The translations under genes and the position numbers were made by a program. 64,000 nt of DNA. Source: Streptomyces xanthii. Lineage in GTDB: Bacteria; Actinomycetota; Actinomycetes; Streptomycetales; Streptomycetaceae. How positions within the stretch are numbered: position 1 is the stretch's first letter; every line of letters starts with the position of its first letter. The stretch is taken from contig NZ_CP061281.1 of assembly GCF_014621695.1 (NCBI RefSeq), positions 2,914,001-2,978,000 on the forward strand, in the 5' to 3' direction. The notes under the pieces were generated by a model. The model was not told the DNA's origin, ran no database searches, and was given only the letters and a program-made list of their open reading frames with translations. This document shows, piece after piece, positions 52,591 through 60,981 of the stretch.

Positions 52591-53898
52591 TCACAGTTCG
52601 CCCATCCGGCGGATCACGGGGGCGACGCGCTGGACTCCGTGGCGGTAGGCGCCGCGGGCGGCGCGGCGCACGACCCGGCGCACGGCCGAGGGGTCGCGGT
52701 CGCCGGCCGGGGCGCCGGGCAGCGGGCTGCCGTCGGGCGCGAGGTGGTGGCGGGCGAGGATCCGCGGCAGGTAGCCGGGGGCCGTGGTGGGGCTGTAGTA
52801 GGGCTCCAGGGGCGGCCGGTCGGCGGCGAGCAGCGTCTCGACCCTGGCGCGGGCGCCGTCGAAGGCCTGCCCGTACGTGCCGTCGGCGGCGACGCCCTGC
52901 CGGGCGACCCAGTCGGGGTCGGGGGCGGGCAGTTCGCCGGCGTCGATCCGGTCCCAGGACAGCAGGCAGCCGGAGCCGGTGAAGTGGTGGTTGCCGAGTG
53001 CCTCGCGCACGCCGAGGTCGGTGAGCAGCACGGTCGGGATCCGCCGGTGCAGCGCTTCGAGTGCGGCGGTGGAGCTGACCGTGACGAGCAGGTCGGTGCG
53101 GTCGAGGACCTCGCCCATGTTCCCGTACACGAGACGGACGTTGGGCGGGAGTTCGAGGCGCTGGGCGAGCTTCTGGTAGGGGGTCTCCTCGATGTGCGTG
53201 GTGTGCTCGCCGGGCTTGCTGCGCAGCTTGAGGAGCACCTCGCGGTCGGGGTGCGCCTTCGCGTGCCGCACGAGCCGTTCGAGGAGGTACCGGCGGTCGG
53301 CGACGGTGTCCGGAACGGACGGCTGGGCGGCGAAGACCACGGTGTACGGGTCGTGCGGCTTGTCGTAGGGGGTGCCGCCGAGGAAGGGCAGCGCGCACTC
53401 GGTGACGGAGCCGGCGTCGGCGCCCACGCCCTCGTACACGGCCCGGAACCGGTCCGCGTCGTAGGCCGAGTTGGCGAGGACGACGTCCGCGCCGTGGCGC
53501 AGCAGCAGACCGTCGGCGAGCTTCTCGTAGACGACGCCGACGTAGCCCGTGACGACGACGGGCCGGCGGGTCACGCCGCGCCAGGCGTGGGCGAGACCGT
53601 GCAGTACGGCCTGGACGGCTCCGCCCACGAGGGCGAGGACGACCACGTCGTACTCTTCGGGTGCGCGTTCCATCTCGCGCAGGAACTCGACCGCGGTGAC
53701 CTCGCGCAGCCGGTCGGCGCGCACGCCGACCTCGGTGAGCTGGCGGGGGGTGGGGGTCGCTCGGCCGCGCAGCAGAAACCCGTCGAGGGCGACGTCTTCG
53801 CTGCGGAGCCGGGCCGCGGTCAGGGCACCCCATTTCCATCGGGTGTCGGAGTCCGCGAGCACGGCGACCCGGGGGGTCTTCTCGTTCCTTGCTGGCAC
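52591..53898 (-). CDS. Putative glycosyltransferase (first gene of the nonulosonate operon)
   Basis: The protein has 435 residues. RVAVLADSDTRWKWGALTA near 10 begins a Rossmann-like domain, and VVVTGYVGVVYEKLADGLLL is conserved among Streptomyces homologues of this locus. The second domain has KLRSKPGEHTTHIE near 240 and VSSTAALEALHRRIPTVLLTD near 295, the UDP/CMP-sugar site of GT-B enzymes. GTG 53898 is preceded by TAACTT and 7 nt, so it is probably leaderless. It is transcribed with neuA, neuB and the polysialyltransferase-like gene. The sugar donor and acceptor are not known. Confidence 0.75.
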   Translation of the reverse strand: MPARNEKTPRVAVLADSDTRWKWGALTAARLRSEDVALDGFLLRGRATPTPRQLTEVGVRADRLREVTAVEFLREMERAPEEYDVVVLALVGGAVQAVLHGLAHAWRGVTRRPVVVTGYVGVVYEKLADGLLLRHGADVVLANSAYDADRFRAVYEGVGADAGSVTECALPFLGGTPYDKPHDPYTVVFAAQPSVPDTVADRRYLLERLVRHAKAHPDREVLLKLRSKPGEHTTHIEETPYQKLAQRLELPPNVRLVYGNMGEVLDRTDLLVTVSSTAALEALHRRIPTVLLTDLGVREALGNHHFTGSGCLLSWDRIDAGELPAPDPDWVARQGVAADGTYGQAFDGARARVETLLAADRPPLEPYYSPTTAPGYLPRILARHHLAPDGSPLPGAPAGDRDPSAVRRVVRRAARGAYRHGVQRVAPVIRRMGEL

Positions 53899-54097
53899 GT
53901 CGAGAAAGTTAGGAAGGCATTTCGAGCCGCGGCCCAACCGGAGTGCAACAAACGGTTAACAGCGCACCGACGAATGGGGAATCGGCCCGGGATTCGGGCC
54001 GCGCCAGGGCTGGTTCACGGTCCCGCCACACGTCGTTCACCTGGCATCAAGGTGACGGTCAAGACGAATGCCGGGCGGGCCGCCTAACGTCACGGAC
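53899..54097. promoter_or_regulatory. Divergent leaderless promoter region of the nonulosonate locus
   Basis: On the minus strand TAACTT (53911-53906) plus 7 nt ending GAC precedes GTG 53898. On the plus strand TAACGT (54085-54090) plus 7 nt ending GAC precedes GTG 54098. The two start regions are near mirror images, suggesting co-expression of both operons. Confidence 0.6.
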
Positions 54098-55075
54098 GTG
54101 GTCAAGCTCTCCGTCATCGTGCCGTTCTACAACGTGCAGCAATACGCGCCAGACACGCTCCGAAGTCTGCGCGCCAACACACGTGAAGACTTCGAATTCA
54201 TTCTCGTCGACGACTGTTCCAGGGACGAGACCCCGGACATTCTCGCGCGCGCCGAGCGCGAGCTGCCGGGCGCGGTCGTCGTCAGACACGAGACGAACGG
54301 GGGACTCGCCACCGCGCGCAACACCGGCCTGGACCGGGCGCGCGGCGAGTACCTGACGTTCCTGGACGGGGACGACTGGCTCGCGCCCGGGTACTACGGG
54401 CAACTGGTGTCCGCGATAGAGGGCCTGGGCTGCGATTTCCTGCGCACGGACCATGTCCAGTGCACGGCGCGGGCGCGGTCGGTGCACCGGGTGCCGCACG
54501 GACTGCGCGACGTCGTCATGGACCCGCGCGAGGCGATCCTGCCGGCGGACCGCTCGACGTCCGTCGACTACGCGTACGCGTGGGCCGGGATCTATCACCG
54601 CAGGCTGGCCGACCAGGGGCTGCTGCACTTCACGGACGGGCTGCGCACCGCGGAGGACCGGCCGTGGATCTGGCGGCTGCACCGCGAGGCGAAATCCTTC
54701 GCGGCCGTCGGACTTCTCGGCGTCTTCTACCGGCGCGGGGTCGCCTCTTCACTGACCCAGATCGGTGACGTACGACAACTCGATTTCATTCGCGCATTCG
54801 ACCAGGTCGTACGGGAAACCGCGCAGGACCGCGACGCCGACCGGCTTCTTCCGAAAGCGGTGCGCACTTATTGCGCCATCATTTCCCATCATCTGGGATC
54901 CATCGAAAGGTTCGAACCGCCCGTGGCGCGGAAATTGAAGTCCCTCAGCGCGGCGGCGCTCAAGCGCATGCCGCAGCAGGTGCTGGACGACGCGCTCGAC
55001 TCGATGGACGTCCAGCGGGCGACCCGGCTGCGCCGCCTGCGCCGCCGCCCCGTCAGTGCGGAGGCCGCCGCGTGA
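54098..55075 (+). CDS. GT2-family glycosyltransferase
   Basis: This 325-residue protein has a GT-A domain at about 1-210: KLSVIVPFYNVQQYAPDTL at the start, VDDCSRDETPD near 40 (first Asp), TNGGLATARNTGLDRA near 70 and FLDGDDW near 92 (DxD metal site). HFTDGLRTAEDRPW near 175 holds the catalytic acid region. The C-terminal 100 residues are helical and basic. Codons near 54160-54240 and 54780-54960 use A/T at third positions more than neighbours. It probably adds galactose or another neutral sugar to the polymer. Its stop overlaps the next start by four bases. Confidence 0.87.
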   Translation: MVKLSVIVPFYNVQQYAPDTLRSLRANTREDFEFILVDDCSRDETPDILARAERELPGAVVVRHETNGGLATARNTGLDRARGEYLTFLDGDDWLAPGYYGQLVSAIEGLGCDFLRTDHVQCTARARSVHRVPHGLRDVVMDPREAILPADRSTSVDYAYAWAGIYHRRLADQGLLHFTDGLRTAEDRPWIWRLHREAKSFAAVGLLGVFYRRGVASSLTQIGDVRQLDFIRAFDQVVRETAQDRDADRLLPKAVRTYCAIISHHLGSIERFEPPVARKLKSLSAAALKRMPQQVLDDALDSMDVQRATRLRRLRRRPVSAEAAA

Positions 55076-56409
55076 CCACCCGCATCCTCCTCGCCTCCAC
55101 GCTGTACGGCACGGCCACGCTGGCGGCGGCGCTCGACGCCGAGGCGTTCACGCCCGTCGACCGCACGATCCTCCTCGTCGCCAACAACGCGGCGACGCCC
55201 GAGACGACGCCGTCGGTCGACGTGATGCCGGGCTTCGAGCGGCTGCGCGACCGGTTCGACGACGTGCTGTCGTGGAACGAGGCGATCGCCCCGTTCCACC
55301 CCGGCGGCTGGGCGCCGCGCCCGGACGATCTCCCCCTGTGGGAGCACTACTTGAGGCTCCTGTGGAACCTGGGCGACGACGACGTCGAGCTCGCCGTCGA
55401 GTCGATCCAGGTGAACCCGGCCATGGCCGTCGCGCAGATCTTCACCGGCGCGCCCGTCGACGTGTACGCGGACGGCCTGATGAGCTACGGCCCGACCCGC
55501 AACAAGATCGACCCGCTGGTCGGCACCCGGGTGCGCCGGCTGCTCCATCTGGACCTGGTGCCGGGGCTGCGGCCGCTGCTGCTCACCGAGTTCGGCGTCC
55601 CGCCGGAGATCGTCCCGACGGAGGCCTTCGTCAAGGTCCTCGGCGAACTCGGCGACACGGCCGACGCGTTGCCCGAGGTCCCCGGCGAACCGGCCCTGCT
55701 GCTCGGCCAGTACCTCTCCGCGCTCGACATCCTCAGCGCGGAGGAGGAAGAGGAGCTGCACGTCCGGATGATGCGCGGGGCCGTCGAACTCGGCCACCGC
55801 AGCATCGTGTTCAAGCCGCACCCGACGGCTCCGGCCCGCTGGTCGCGCACGCTGGAGAAGGAGGCGGAGGCGCTCGGCGTCGAGCTCACCGTCCTCGACA
55901 CCCCGGTCCTCGCCGAGGTCCTCTACCAGCGCACCCGCCCGGCCCTCGTCGTCGGCTGCTTCTCGACGGCCCTGCTCACGGCCTCCGCCCTGTACGGGAT
56001 CCCGGTCGCCCGGGTCGGCACCGAGACCCTGCTCGACCGGCTCGCCCCGTACCAGAACAGCAACCGGGTGCCCGTCACGATCGTCGACGCGCTGCTGCCC
56101 GAGCTGGGCGACCGCGCGGGCGTCGCCTCCCAGGAACAGGGCTTCTCCGTCTCCGAGTTGACGGAGCTGCTGCGGGCGGTGGGCTTCGCGATGCAGGCGA
56201 AGATCTACCCGGACCTGCGCCCGGCCGCCGAGCGGTACCTGTCCGCGCATCTGAACGCGCACACCTGGCGGTACTTCAAGCGCCGTCGGCTGACCTCGCT
56301 CGGCCTGCCCGGGGCCGTCCCGACCCAGCTCGCCTTCATCCCGCGCAACGCCGCGGTGCGCCGGGTGGCGCGGCGGGCCCGATCCTTCAAGCGAGCAGCC
56401 CTCGGATGA
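55072..56409 (+). CDS. Polysialyltransferase-family glycosyltransferase (GT38/PF07388-like)
   Basis: The protein has 445 residues. TRILLASTLYGTATLAAAL opens the first domain. YADGLMSYGPTRN near 145 is the acidic-Gly catalytic motif and IVFKPHPTAP near 245 is the HP motif for CMP-sugar binding. GCFSTALLTASALYG near 298 is the Ser/Thr motif. These are the signature motifs of bacterial sialyltransferases. It is clearly different from the gene at 49210, so the locus has two such enzymes, perhaps an initiating and a polymerising one. GTG 55072 overlaps the GT2 stop and it overlaps the acyltransferase by four bases. Confidence 0.82.
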   Translation: MTTRILLASTLYGTATLAAALDAEAFTPVDRTILLVANNAATPETTPSVDVMPGFERLRDRFDDVLSWNEAIAPFHPGGWAPRPDDLPLWEHYLRLLWNLGDDDVELAVESIQVNPAMAVAQIFTGAPVDVYADGLMSYGPTRNKIDPLVGTRVRRLLHLDLVPGLRPLLLTEFGVPPEIVPTEAFVKVLGELGDTADALPEVPGEPALLLGQYLSALDILSAEEEEELHVRMMRGAVELGHRSIVFKPHPTAPARWSRTLEKEAEALGVELTVLDTPVLAEVLYQRTRPALVVGCFSTALLTASALYGIPVARVGTETLLDRLAPYQNSNRVPVTIVDALLPELGDRAGVASQEQGFSVSELTELLRAVGFAMQAKIYPDLRPAAERYLSAHLNAHTWRYFKRRRLTSLGLPGAVPTQLAFIPRNAAVRRVARRARSFKRAALG

Positions 56410-57548
56410 CCGTCACCGGCACGACCGCAGCCTCCGCCATACCCGTCCCGGACGGGGTGGACACCGGCCCGCCGCCACCGGCCGCCCCGCGTGCCGTGCC
56501 GCGCCTGTACGCCCTCGACGGGCTGCGGCTCGTCGCCGCGCTGATGGTCGCGGCCTACCACTACGGCGGGCGGGGCGGCGAGGTGTCCCGGGCCTGGGGC
56601 AGCTCACCGGCCGAGCAGTTCCCCTCGCTGCACGGCTGGTTCGCGTACGGCTGTCTCGGGGTGCAGATCTTCTTCGTCATCAGCGGGTTCGTGATCTGCA
56701 TGAGCGGCTGGGGCCGGCCGCTGCGCTCCTTCTTCGCCTCGCGCGCCTCCCGGCTGCTGCCGTCCTACTGGGTGGCGATCGTGCTGGTCACGGCGGTGTT
56801 CGCGCTGCCGGTCGTCGCCTACGAGGCCGTCGGGCCCAGCGACGCGCTGGTGAACCTGACCATGCTCCAGCAGCCGCTGGGCGTGGACCGGGTGCTCGGG
56901 GTGTGCTGGACGCTGTGGGCGGAGGTCCGCTTCTACGCGCTGTTCGCCCTGTTCGTCGTCCTGCCCGGCGCCTCGCGCCACCGGGTGCTGCTGTTCTGCG
57001 CGGTGTGGACGATGGCGGCGGCGCTGGCCGACGCCGCGAACGAGCCGCTGCTCGAACTCGTCCTGATGCCGGAGTACGCGCCGTTCTTCATCGGCGGCAT
57101 CGGCCTGTACCTGGTGCACCGGGACCGGCGTGACGTCACCGCGTGGGGCGTCGTCGCGGTCGGCTGGCTCGTCGGGCAGCACTACGCGGTGGCCGGGCTG
57201 TGGCACGCCCCGAACCCGGCCTTCTTCTCCTACCGCCACACCTCGGTGATCATCGCGGTCGTCACCCTCGGCTTCGCCGCGGTGGCCGCGGTCGCGCTCG
57301 GCCGGCCCCGCTGGGCGAACTGGCGGTGGCTGACGGTCGCGGGCGCACTGACCTACCCGTTCTACCTGGTCCACGAACACCTGGGCTGGGTGACGATCGG
57401 CTTCCTCCACCAGCGCGTGGGCCTGCCGTCCTGGGCCACGTTCGCGGGCACGATCGCGGCGATGCTGACTCTGGCGTGGCTGCTCAACCGGTACGTGGAG
57501 GAGTGGGCCACACCGCGGCTGCGGAGGGCGCTGGCGCGGCGGGGGTGA
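56406..57548 (+). CDS. Acyltransferase 3-family membrane protein (polymer O-acylation)
   Basis: The protein has 380 residues and about ten hydrophobic segments. RLYALDGLRLVAALMVAAYHY near 35 has the conserved R/D-x-R...H of acyltransferase 3 proteins, followed by GVQIFFVISGFVI near 85 and SRLLPSYWVAI near 108. It ends in a VEEWATPRLRR tail. Such proteins transfer acetyl or other acyl groups from the cytoplasm to extracellular glycans. Coupling by 4-bp overlap to the polysialyltransferase gene indicates that the polymer may be O-acetylated. Confidence 0.87.
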   Translation: MTVTGTTAASAIPVPDGVDTGPPPPAAPRAVPRLYALDGLRLVAALMVAAYHYGGRGGEVSRAWGSSPAEQFPSLHGWFAYGCLGVQIFFVISGFVICMSGWGRPLRSFFASRASRLLPSYWVAIVLVTAVFALPVVAYEAVGPSDALVNLTMLQQPLGVDRVLGVCWTLWAEVRFYALFALFVVLPGASRHRVLLFCAVWTMAAALADAANEPLLELVLMPEYAPFFIGGIGLYLVHRDRRDVTAWGVVAVGWLVGQHYAVAGLWHAPNPAFFSYRHTSVIIAVVTLGFAAVAAVALGRPRWANWRWLTVAGALTYPFYLVHEHLGWVTIGFLHQRVGLPSWATFAGTIAAMLTLAWLLNRYVEEWATPRLRRALARRG

Positions 57549-57574
57549 CCCGCCACCACCCGCTTCTGTTCGCG

Positions 57575-57617
57575 GCGAGCCCTTCCCGTCCCGCTCCCGC
57601 GGACGGGAAGGGCTCGC
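57575..57617. terminator. Bidirectional terminator after the glycopolymer operon
   Basis: GCGAGCCCTTCCCGTCC pairs perfectly (17 bp) with its complement across a 9-nt loop between convergent genes. Confidence 0.88.
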
Positions 57618-58304
57618 TCAGTTCGCGCCGCCGTCTGCGTAGCGGGCCTCGATGCCCGCCACGATCAGGGACAGGCCCTCCTCGAACCGCTCGTCGTAGG
57701 ACGTGAAGAGCTGTCTGCCGGCGGCGGCCGCGAGGGGGAACTCGGCCAGGCGCTCGGCACGTTCGTCCACGTCGTAGCCCTCGCGGCGCTCGCCGGGCAG
57801 CGGCTGCACACCCTGCTCCTCGGTGACGAAGCCCAGCGTGTACAGGTACGCGGTCGTGCTCGCCCACGCCGCCTGCTCCGGGGTGAAGCCCGCGTCGACG
57901 AACACCCGCAGGTTCGCCTCCATCTGCGCGCCGTGCTCCGTGCCGGTGAACCGCGAACCGCTGAAGACCTTGGCGCCGTCGCGGTAGCGCAGGAGCGTGG
58001 CGCGCAGCCGGCGGTTCCCCTCGCGCAGCCGGTCCTGCCAGGAGAGGCCCGCCGGGGGGTGCGCCGCGGCGCCCGGGGCGAGCGTGGTCCCGACCTCCGT
58101 CATGCGCCGGAACATCACCGTCGCCATCTCGTCGAGCAGCGCCTGCTTGTTCTTGAAGTGCCAGTACAGGGCGGGCGCCTGCACGTTCAGCTCCTTGGCG
58201 ATGGCGCGGAGCGTCAGGCCCTCCAGGCCGACGTCGTTCAGCAGGTCCAGGGCCGTGTCGGCCACCTGCGCCTTGTCGAGTCTCGTCTTTTTCTGCTCAG
58301 CCAC
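57618..58304 (-). CDS. TetR-family regulator (TetR_C type)
   Basis: This 228-residue protein has a helix-turn-helix at about 10-60 (KAQVADTALDLLNDVGLEGL, ELNVQAPALYWHFKNKQALL). The ligand domain is of the tetracycline-repressor type (DGAKVFSGSRFTG near 108). GTG 58304 is the start nearest the helix-turn-helix. It is divergent from a flavin monooxygenase gene, with two TTAACGnCGTTAA sites between them. That layout is like regulators of tetracycline or aromatic-polyketide modifying enzymes, so it probably represses the monooxygenase and itself. Confidence 0.9.
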   Translation of the reverse strand: MAEQKKTRLDKAQVADTALDLLNDVGLEGLTLRAIAKELNVQAPALYWHFKNKQALLDEMATVMFRRMTEVGTTLAPGAAAHPPAGLSWQDRLREGNRRLRATLLRYRDGAKVFSGSRFTGTEHGAQMEANLRVFVDAGFTPEQAAWASTTAYLYTLGFVTEEQGVQPLPGERREGYDVDERAERLAEFPLAAAAGRQLFTSYDERFEEGLSLIVAGIEARYADGGAN

Positions 58305-58306
58305 GC

Positions 58307-58362
58307 TTGACAGTTTAACGCCGTTAAGTCCATGCTCGACGTACGGAACTTAACGGCGTTAA
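58307..58362. promoter_or_regulatory. Two TetR operators and a promoter between tetR and the monooxygenase
   Basis: TTAACG-C-CGTTAA at 58315-58327 and CTTAACGGCGTTAAG at 58349-58363 are perfect dyads with centres 35 bp apart. TTGACA (58307-58312) and CATGCT (58331-58336), 18 bp apart, form a plus-strand promoter with the first operator in its spacer. Confidence 0.78.
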
Positions 58363-58380
58363 GGAGCGGGGTGCGGGGGC

Positions 58381-59928
58381 ATGACCGAGGTACTGATCGT
58401 GGGAGCGGGGCCGACCGGGCTGGTGCTGGCGGCGGACCTGGCCCGGCGCGGGGTGCGGGCGCTGCTGGTGGAGCGGGCACGGGGCCTGTTCCCCGGCTCG
58501 CGCGGCAAGGGGCTGCAGCCGAGGACCCAGGAGGTCCTGTACGACCTGGGGGTGCTGGACGCGATCCGCGCGGCGGGGTCGGAGTACCCGAGGATGCGGG
58601 TCTGGGAGGGCGCCGAGCCCGGCGCCGAGTGGGACATGGTCGAGCGCGCGGAGCCGACGGAATCGGCGCCCTGGGCGAACGTGTGGCTGATCCCGCAGAC
58701 CCGCACGCAGCGGGTGCTGTACGACCGGCTGCGGGAGCTGGGGGGCGAGGTGCGCTTCGGCGCGGAGCTGACGGGCCTCGACCAGGACGAGGCGGGGGTG
58801 ACCGCGCGGTTCGCGGACGGCTCGTCGGTGCGGGCGGCGTACGTCGTCGCGGCGGACGGCGGGCGTTCCACGGTGCGCAGGGCGCTGGGCATCGGCATGT
58901 CGGGTGAGACGGTGGACCCGAAGCCGATGCTGGTGGCGGACGTACGGGTGACCCGGGACGCCCCGCTCCCCGGCACGCACTGGCACGTCTGGCCGAAGGC
59001 CCCGGGCGGGGGCGTGGCGTTCTGCCCGCTGCCCCCGGAGACCGGGGAGGACGGACGGGACGGCGAGGAGAGTGGAGACGGCGGGCGGGTGTTCCAGCTG
59101 GCGGCGCAGTTCGCGGACGAGTCGGCGGTGCCGGACACCTCGGCGCAGGGCGTCACCCGGCTCCTCGTCGACCGGACGCCGCTGCGCGAGGAGCACATCG
59201 CGGAGGTGCTCTGGGCCTCGGACTTCCGGGCACGCGCGGCGATGGCCGACCGCTTCCGGCAGGGCCGGGTCTTCCTGGCCGGTGACGCGGCGCACGTCCA
59301 CTCCCCCGCGGGCGGCCAGGGGCTGAACACGAGCGTCCAGGACGCGTACAACCTGGGGTGGAAGCTCGCCGCCGTGCTGTCCGGTGCTCCGGCCCGGCTG
59401 CTCGACACGTACGAGGAGGAGCGGATGCCCGTCGCGGCGGACATCCTCGGGATCAGCACCCGCATCCACCGCGCGGGCGCCGCCGGCAGACCGACACAGC
59501 GCGGCGCCGAGGTGCGGCAGCTCGGCATCGGGTACCGGGACGGCACGCTCAGCCGGGAGACCCGCAGCGGCACGGCCGGCTCCGCACTGCGCGCCGGGGA
59601 CCGGGCGCCGGACGGGCACCCGGGCGGCACCCGCCTCTTCGACCTGTTCCGCGGCCCGCACTGGACGCTGCTCGCGCTCGGCACTCCGGACCGGGACGCG
59701 GACATCGCCGCGTTCGGGAGCCCGGCGATACGGACGGCGCGGCTGCCGGAGTACGAGGCGTACGGGCGCGGGGTGTTCCTGGTGCGGCCCGACGGCTACG
59801 TGGCCTGGGCGGGCGAATCCGCCGAGGGGCTCGGGGCGTACCTGTCCGAGCTGGGGCTCGGCTCGGGCCCCGTTCCGGTCCCGGCCACCGAGCCCTCGCC
59901 GACTCCGGCTCCGGCTCCGGCCGCCTAG
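58381..59928 (+). CDS. FAD-dependent aromatic monooxygenase (RdmE/TetX-like)
   Basis: The protein has 515 residues. TEVLIVGAGPTGLVLAADLA at the N terminus is the FAD-binding GxGxxG, RTQRVLYDRLRELGG near 105 and VAADGGRSTVRRALG near 158 (DG motif) follow, and VFLAGDAAHVHSPAGGQGLN near 298 is the second FAD motif. The C-terminal thioredoxin-like domain has no obvious catalytic cysteine. The class hydroxylates polyketides and phenols or inactivates tetracyclines and rifamycins with NAD(P)H and oxygen. TetR control suggests a xenobiotic-detoxifying role, which is inferred. Its stop overlaps the LysE gene by four bases. Confidence 0.88.
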   Translation: MTEVLIVGAGPTGLVLAADLARRGVRALLVERARGLFPGSRGKGLQPRTQEVLYDLGVLDAIRAAGSEYPRMRVWEGAEPGAEWDMVERAEPTESAPWANVWLIPQTRTQRVLYDRLRELGGEVRFGAELTGLDQDEAGVTARFADGSSVRAAYVVAADGGRSTVRRALGIGMSGETVDPKPMLVADVRVTRDAPLPGTHWHVWPKAPGGGVAFCPLPPETGEDGRDGEESGDGGRVFQLAAQFADESAVPDTSAQGVTRLLVDRTPLREEHIAEVLWASDFRARAAMADRFRQGRVFLAGDAAHVHSPAGGQGLNTSVQDAYNLGWKLAAVLSGAPARLLDTYEEERMPVAADILGISTRIHRAGAAGRPTQRGAEVRQLGIGYRDGTLSRETRSGTAGSALRAGDRAPDGHPGGTRLFDLFRGPHWTLLALGTPDRDADIAAFGSPAIRTARLPEYEAYGRGVFLVRPDGYVAWAGESAEGLGAYLSELGLGSGPVPVPATEPSPTPAPAPAA

Positions 59929-60581
59929 GCGCTGGCCAGGGACAGCTTCACGGCGAAGCCGAGGAAGAGGACGCCGGCCGCGGAGGTCGCGCCGGCCGAC
60001 AGCCGCTTGCGGCGCCGGAACGCGGCGGCGAGGCGGGTGCCGCTGAAGATCAGGGCCGACAGGTAGAGCACGCTGGCGGCCTGCGCGAAGGCGCCGAGGA
60101 TGACGAAGGAGAGGGCGGGATACGCGTAGGAGGGGTCGACGAACTGCACGAAGAAGGCGATGAAGAAGAGGATCGCCTTCGGGTTCAGCAGGCTGATGAC
60201 GAACGCCCTGCGGAAGGGCCGCTCCTGGGCCTCCGCCACCTCGTCCGCGCCGGTCTCGGCGGCGAGCCGCTCACGACGGGTGCGCCACATGGCCCAGGCC
60301 GCGCGGAGCATCCCGACGGCGAGCCAGGTCAGATAGCCGGCGCCCGCGTACTTCACGATGCCGAACAGCACGGCGTTCGCCTGGAGCAGGGAGGCCACGC
60401 CCGCGGCGGACAGCGTCATCAGCACGGTGTCCCCGCACCAGACGCCGGCGGCGGCCTTGTAGCCGGTGCGTATGCCCTTGCGAGCGGCGACGGAGAGCAC
60501 GTACAGCGAGTTCGGCCCCGGGAGGAGGACGATGAGGACGAGGCCCGCGAGATAGGTCGGCAGATCGATGACACCCAGCAT
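59925..60581 (-). CDS. LysE-family amino-acid exporter
   Basis: This 218-residue protein has five or six hydrophobic segments. GLVLIVLLPGPNSLYVLSVAARKG near 15 is the family's N-terminal signature, and VISLLNPKAILFFIAFFVQF near 128 is the second conserved region. A charged loop of about 30 residues separates the halves. It probably exports a small amino acid such as leucine or homoserine lactone-like solutes; the substrate cannot be read. It is convergent with the monooxygenase and starts at ATG 60581. Confidence 0.87.
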   Translation of the reverse strand: MLGVIDLPTYLAGLVLIVLLPGPNSLYVLSVAARKGIRTGYKAAAGVWCGDTVLMTLSAAGVASLLQANAVLFGIVKYAGAGYLTWLAVGMLRAAWAMWRTRRERLAAETGADEVAEAQERPFRRAFVISLLNPKAILFFIAFFVQFVDPSYAYPALSFVILGAFAQAASVLYLSALIFSGTRLAAAFRRRKRLSAGATSAAGVLFLGFAVKLSLASA

Positions 60582-60981
60582 GGCCGGAGTGTCGCACGCC
60601 CCTACGAATTACCCCCAACCGATTCCGCATCCCGGACGGCACGCCTTCGGTCGCCTGGCCTTGGGCGGTCTGCCGCCTGGGGCGATGGGGGTGCCCCCCT
60701 GCTCGAGCGGAGCCGAGAGCTTGGGGGAGGGTGGGCGAGGCGGCAGCCCGGCGTCGGGTGCGCGGTTCGTCCGGCCTGGGCTGCGGCGCCGCCGCCGTAG
60801 GGGCCGAGCACCGTGGCCGGCTGCTGCGCCGTCGTGGTTGCTCGCGCAGTTCCCCGCGCCCCTGACGGGGCACATCTGCCCCGGCGCCGGACAGGCAGGG
60901 AGAATCGCAGCCACGCGGCAGAGCCGCACAACAACACACGGCCCCTCGCCGGGCCCCGGCGGGGCGCAGGCGGTGGTGGGT
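60582..60981. repeat. Composite intergenic block, copy B (inverted relative to 8034-8245)
   Basis: This 400-bp gap between lysE and the mutase gene holds no gene. From 60650 to 60866 it matches, in reverse complement, the block at 8034-8245. Shared segments are CTCTCGGC...GGGGG, GGGTGGGCGAGGCGGCAG, CGCGCGG-type and CCGCCGCCGTAGGGGC, and GCGCAGTTCCCCGCGCCCCT (60845-60864). The remaining 100 bp shows no feature. Confidence 0.7.
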
